A DNA stretch of 64,000 bases, from positions 1 through 64,000 of the forward strand of contig JAHBBC010000015.1 of assembly GCA_019915015.1 (NCBI GenBank). Direction: 5' to 3'. Positions 60,250 to 64,000 of the stretch are shown piece after piece. How positions within the stretch are numbered: position 1 is the first letter of the stretch; each line of letters starts with the position of its first letter. This stretch comes from Auriscalpium vulgare (Eukaryota > Basidiomycota > Agaricomycetes > Russulales > Auriscalpiaceae). Under the pieces are notes generated by a model, which ran no database searches, had not been told where the DNA came from, and worked only from the letters and a program-made list of their open reading frames with translations. Position numbers and translations under genes: made by a program.

Positions 60250-61125
60250 GATGCAGGGGAGGATACCCTAGCTGTCTTCCCTGGCTTTAAGATGGCTTTG
60301 AAATACCCGATATCCAGGGCACTCATCTGTGTCTCGTCAAGGGACCTGCATGTACTGACTTTGGTCAATTCCGGCCAATTCCGGCTTACATCGCTCACAC
60401 GGAAGCTGCTCGTCCATACCGTGAAGTCGATCACAATGTGCGTCGGCGAGGCCTTCCAAGTCCTCCACGGAATCGGCCACAACCACATCGGTTTGCTCCC
60501 CTCTTCCCTGTCCACAATCCTTTTGAGTTCTTATCTAGTTTTAGATGTTCGCGCGGAGAACATGTCTTCCCACACAGGCGTGCTCGAGTCCACCTGCGAA
60601 GAGCACGCGGCTGAGCGCTGATTGGAATGTGTGTGAGGTCCTCATTTGGTGACATACCCCCAGAAACGATTCCCCAGTCTGACCGCAAGTGGGGACGACG
60701 ACTACAAGGCTGTGGAACGGTACTGGCCAATTTGGAACAATTTCACTTACGGTACGTTCGCCAATCCTACACGCGACTTCGTGACTGATCTGTCTTTACA
60801 GGGCGACGACAGTGCGACCCGCAGGACTACAATCTCGTCACTCCGCGATGCTCCGTGCGCCTGAGGTCCTTCTGAGCGCAGGATACCGCACGAATATCGA
60901 CATCTGGGCCCTGGGATGCATGGTGGGTCGTTCTGAATCTTACATCCCCTAGACGGACGGGCCACTCTGCCTTGCTTCCGGGACCGAGTGGCGACGCCTA
61001 CTACCTGCAACAAATTGTCAAGTTTAAGGGCGAGTCCATGCCGAGGCATCTTCTCTGACATCGTTCGCAACCGAAGGTACGCTTTGTATTCATCAGAGTC
61101 ACGCACAGGTTTGAGTTAATCAAAG
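60250..61125 (+). pseudogene. Decayed protein kinase (SRPK/CMGC-like)
   Basis: Kinase-like blocks occur in order but in changing frames. A helix-E-like VKSITMCVGEAFQVLHGIG lies at about 60.42-60.48 kb. A catalytic-loop-like LDVRAENM, where the usual H-x-D-x-K-x-x-N is eroded, follows at about 60.54 kb. The activation-segment/helix-F block MLRAPEVLLSAGYRTNIDIW then ALGCM is at about 60.85-60.92 kb, and GDAYYLQQIVKFKGESMPRH at about 60.99-61.05 kb is followed by a stop. The combination APEVLL..G..T.IDIWALGCM is typical of SRPK-type kinases. The eroded catalytic loop and the frame shifts indicate a pseudogene, although unusual introns could explain part of it. Confidence 0.5.
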
Positions 61126-63039
61126 GTAACGGTGCTGGTCTGCTCGAGCTCAACCTCACTCAGGCTCCGCGCCAGAGGCATCCGCGGTTGCCAGTTACTG
61201 GTTTGTTTTATTTATGCACAAGGCACACGGCAAGTGCTGTCGGTCATATGTTTGCGTCGCGCGGTACGAGCAGGCCGTTTCAAGTCGAACCGACGCTCCC
61301 GTCGTACTACTTATATCATGTATAATGTACGCGGCCCGAGCAGGCAGAGGCGACGCGGGCTTAAGCGAACAACGCGCCAGATGTGTAGAGACTCAGACAG
61401 GTAGAAACACGCTGACGTTGCTGACCGGCGAGGCCAACGGCGAGGCTGCGGCGATATCGGTCACTCGGTCGCTAACGCCGACGGCAGTTGCCGCGGCAAT
61501 TAAAGCGCGATTTTCTCTTTTTTCCCCTCACGTCGCGCGAAGAATCGCCATCGCAGCACACACACAAAGAACTTCGCGTTCTCCCTCTCAGCTGCGGGGA
61601 AAGTCCCCGGAGACACAGAGCATCCCACCTGGCACGCATCCTTCGTGGAAAGCACCCGCCTCTAAGACGGCGGCCAGCGCGGTGCGCGTCGGGCCCTCCC
61701 AACCGCGTCTGACGCAGGCATGGGATGGGGCTCTGTGGCTCGGTTGCCCCGCCTTAACGCGAAGATACGAGCGGGTGAGGCGCCGGGCTTGTTGCTCATA
61801 GGCACAGTTATGCGATTGCTGGCGCGCCAGCGCCGGTAACAGAATGGGGCTCACTCTCGTGCGACGTTCTCTATTTTTTCCACACATCAGCAGTTCGCCT
61901 GCTTCGTTACCGCGTTGCCAGATGAGGATGACGGAGATGAAGCGTTGTAGGGTGCATACGGTGAGTGTCCTTTGACTTCTTTGGGGATGGATGGGTTGGC
62001 GGTTGGCGGTTGCATGATGCTTTTTGGATTTTTGAATTTCTTCAGGGAGGATGCCCTTCGGGGCAAAGGCTCCAGAACCTTGACACTTCTGAGTCTTTCT
62101 GTTTCGCTGTGCTTCACGTGTGCCCGACTCGGACTGACTCACGCTGCGTCAGGTTAGCAGGTCCAGCTTCCACGCTGTCCGCAGCCCATGCCGAGTGACG
62201 AGAGGAGATTGTATGGCTTGATCTTAGGGCACGGTGCGCTGCCTGTCGATATCTGTACATAAACAACAATGTGAAGCTCGACACTGAGGTGTTGATTCAC
62301 CGCGAACATCGCATTCTAGCTTTTCGAGCATGCATAGCTCCGACTCCGGAATGACAACACGATCGACGGCATTGGCATACCACAGGCGCAAGATCGAGAC
62401 CAGAACATCGACAAGCATGTTGATCTCATTGCTTGGCGGCATTCACCCTGCATGGTCTCTGACTAACTCAGTTCAGCATGGCGATCTGCTTTCATGCGGG
62501 CTCCATCGACTGACGCCGTAGAGCCTGGACTGCGTTGTGGATGAGTTGCTCATATCCGGCGCATCAGTGGCAATTTATGGCTGCTCTTGATACAAAGTTT
62601 TCCAGCGACAGCGTATGAGGGTTCAAACGTTCAGCTTCAGCTGTTGCTATGATGCCGAGACGTCTGATCACCGCGAACGAATGCCAGCACTGTTGGTATG
62701 TCCCTTCTCGTGATCAATCTTCAAACAAGCTCCGAACTTTCTCTAGCTCCAGTCTTAAGCTTAAGTACCGTGAAGCGCACACGCGTCGGCGCGATGCTCG
62801 CAACACATGGACCTCGATATCCGCCTTCTTCCTCACCAAAGTGAACCGTCCCCACCCCCGTGCAACGTGCCTTCTGAAGCTCTGCCGCATTCTAGTCTCC
62901 ACTTCCTTTGGCAGCACGCCAAGACCACCCCTTGCCAACAGCTCCACTCCCACACTTTGCCATGTGCACTGCGCTCCTCCGTCGGTATCCGAGGTTGCAG
63001 TCCCGCATGTAAGTTGCAAGTTGCAGATATTCGGGTGCC
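61126..63039. other. Region without supported genes
   Basis: About 1.9 kb between two pseudogenes. Frames are short and without domains. I see no RNA gene. Confidence 0.45.
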
Positions 63040-63640
63040 GGACTACCATCCAAATCCATCTCGTCTGTCCGTTGCCGCGCTGTTCGCTGGGTCGTGTGTT
63101 CTCACTAGCCCTACGCTGGTGAAGCGCGCCGATCCGCAAGGCATCGACGTGTCGCGTTACCAGGGTTCGATTAACTGGAACACCGGTACCGTCAAAGCCA
63201 ACGGCGTCGCGTTCGCTTACATCAAAGCCACTGAGGGAACCAGTACGCCCATCAGCCAATGCGTAGTCCGCCACTAGATTGTCTGCTCATGCATGTGTGC
63301 ATAGCTCACACAGATCCCAACTTCTCTGCCAACTGTGTCGGCGCGACCAATGCGGGCTTGATCCGTGGCGGCTCCCCCGACACGTCCACCGGCGCTGCGC
63401 AGGCCAAGTTCTTTCCTGGTTTCCTCGCTTCACCTGCCGTTCTTGATGCGCATAACGAAACTCGGTCGTGTAGGTGGCTGGTCGAGCGACCGCATCGCCA
63501 TCTCTGGAACTTTGAATGTTGAGGGTGAGAGTTTGGATTCGCGGAAGCAGTGAGGTCCTGCTAGCACTGCACCCGTATTTGCAGCGAATCCAAGCGGGTC
63601 GGAGAGCTGCGGCCTAAGCCCCTCTGCATCAAAATTTCTC
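63040..63640 (+). pseudogene. Decayed GH25 muramidase, copy B
   Basis: A paralogue of the gene at 43082..44179, on the other strand. It keeps SPTLVKRADPQGIDVSRYQG, then INWNTGTVKANGVAFAYIKA, a normal first intron (acceptor TGCATAG at about 63303), DPNFSANCVGATNAGLIRGG, an intron, GGWSSDRIAISGTLNVE and ANPSGSESCGLSPSAS, after which similarity stops. Decay signs: no ATG is linked to the signal-peptide-like stretch; the YHFAHP block after LIRG is deleted; and the catalytic LDIE is LNVE, so the catalytic Asp is Asn. The C-terminal third is missing. Confidence 0.75.
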
Positions 63641-63828
63641 AAGCACGTAGCACTCGTCCACTGTAAGCCATCGCCTGATCACATTGAGTGAAATCAAACC
63701 AACCGGGCGTCACGACAAAAGATAAATGATTTTTTTGAGATGACAGGTATATGATGTAGATGTATACAAGGCATGCGAAAGCGAAGGGTAGTAAAGATAA
63801 TGTGATGGTATAGAGGCGTTCAAAACAT

Positions 63829-64000
63829 TCAAGCCTTCTTAGACTTTGCCAAAAAGCTGCGCAACCAGCCTCTCGCCTGCTCCGCGAACTGTATGGGAAG
63901 AACGACCTTCTGCGATGAGCGCGCATCGGCGGTGGGAGGCTCCCGAGGAGGCGAGGGTGCGACAACGGTAGCGCTCTTCGTGCGGAAGACGAAGCGTCTG
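63829..64000 (-). CDS. C-terminal end of a second AGC-type kinase (partial)
   Basis: The minus-strand frame enters from the right edge and ends at 63829. It reads RRFVFRTKSATVV, then PSPPREPPTADARSSQKVV and the end EQARGWLRSFLAKSKKA. This parallels the tail of the kinase at 25714..28153 (VVFRMEGAVV...PSPLAP...KGWWRSMLAKAKKA). Only about 56 residues are in the window, so the kinase domain itself is inferred from the paralogue. Confidence 0.65.
   Translation of the reverse strand, partial: RRFVFRTKSATVVAPSPPREPPTADARSSQKVVLPIQFAEQARGWLRSFLAKSKKA

Overview
The window is nuclear DNA of a filamentous basidiomycete, most likely a mushroom-forming agaricomycete. It is GC-rich. Its genes are cut by many short introns (about 48-65 nt, GTRNGT donors, C/TAG acceptors, CTNAY branch sites), and one tRNA gene has a 17-nt intron after the anticodon. 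The protein families fit this placement (PCL-type cyclin, Dal5-like permease, DUF3605/Gig1, aryl-alcohol-dehydrogenase-type reductase, UbiA-like terpene cyclase family, GH25 muramidase). Most genes were rebuilt exon by exon from splice sites with reading frame checked across each junction, because single open frames show only fragments of them.

Layout. 1-15.4 kb: a 102-residue coiled-coil protein (-) and a Pho85-type cyclin (-), embedded in long GC-rich DNA with no supported gene. 15.5-19.7 kb: a 15-exon mitochondrial-type AAA ATPase (+) followed by a small secreted DPBB/RlpA-like protein (+). 20.2 kb: an intron-containing tRNA-Thr(AGT) between two copies of a direct repeat. 21.3-25.5 kb: a SAP-domain-like protein (+) and an old-yellow-enzyme (+). 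25.7-37.4 kb: an AGC-type protein kinase (-), an N-acetylglucosamine kinase (+), a Dal5-family MFS transporter (-), a DUF3605/GlcNAc-induced protein (+) and an aryl-alcohol-dehydrogenase-like aldo-keto reductase (+). 39.3-44.2 kb: a second aldo-keto reductase (-), a second DPBB protein (-), a broken copy of the 3' end of the AAA ATPase gene (-) and a GH25 muramidase (-). 45.0-49.1 kb: housekeeping genes, Erv14/cornichon (+), a Yra1/ALYREF mRNA-export factor (-) and a PARG-like TIGR02452-type protein (+). 54.6-55.7 kb: a UbiA-family membrane enzyme (+). 59.1-64.0 kb: an uncharacterised protein (+), a decayed protein kinase, a decayed GH25 copy and the tail of a second AGC kinase running off the right edge.

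Two themes stand out. First, the locus has been shaped by duplication. The block 'AAA-ATPase 3' end - promoter - DPBB gene' at 18.4-19.7 kb recurs in inverted orientation at 41.3-42.5 kb with the ATPase part dead. GH25 and the AGC-kinase tail also occur twice, one GH25 copy being decayed. Second, a GlcNAc kinase, a small-solute permease and a homologue of a GlcNAc-induced protein are neighbours, and a bacterial-cell-wall hydrolase family (GH25) and DPBB proteins lie within 15 kb. A peptidoglycan/amino-sugar scavenging neighbourhood is a reasonable but unproven reading. I found no convincing transposon, CRISPR array or phage element.
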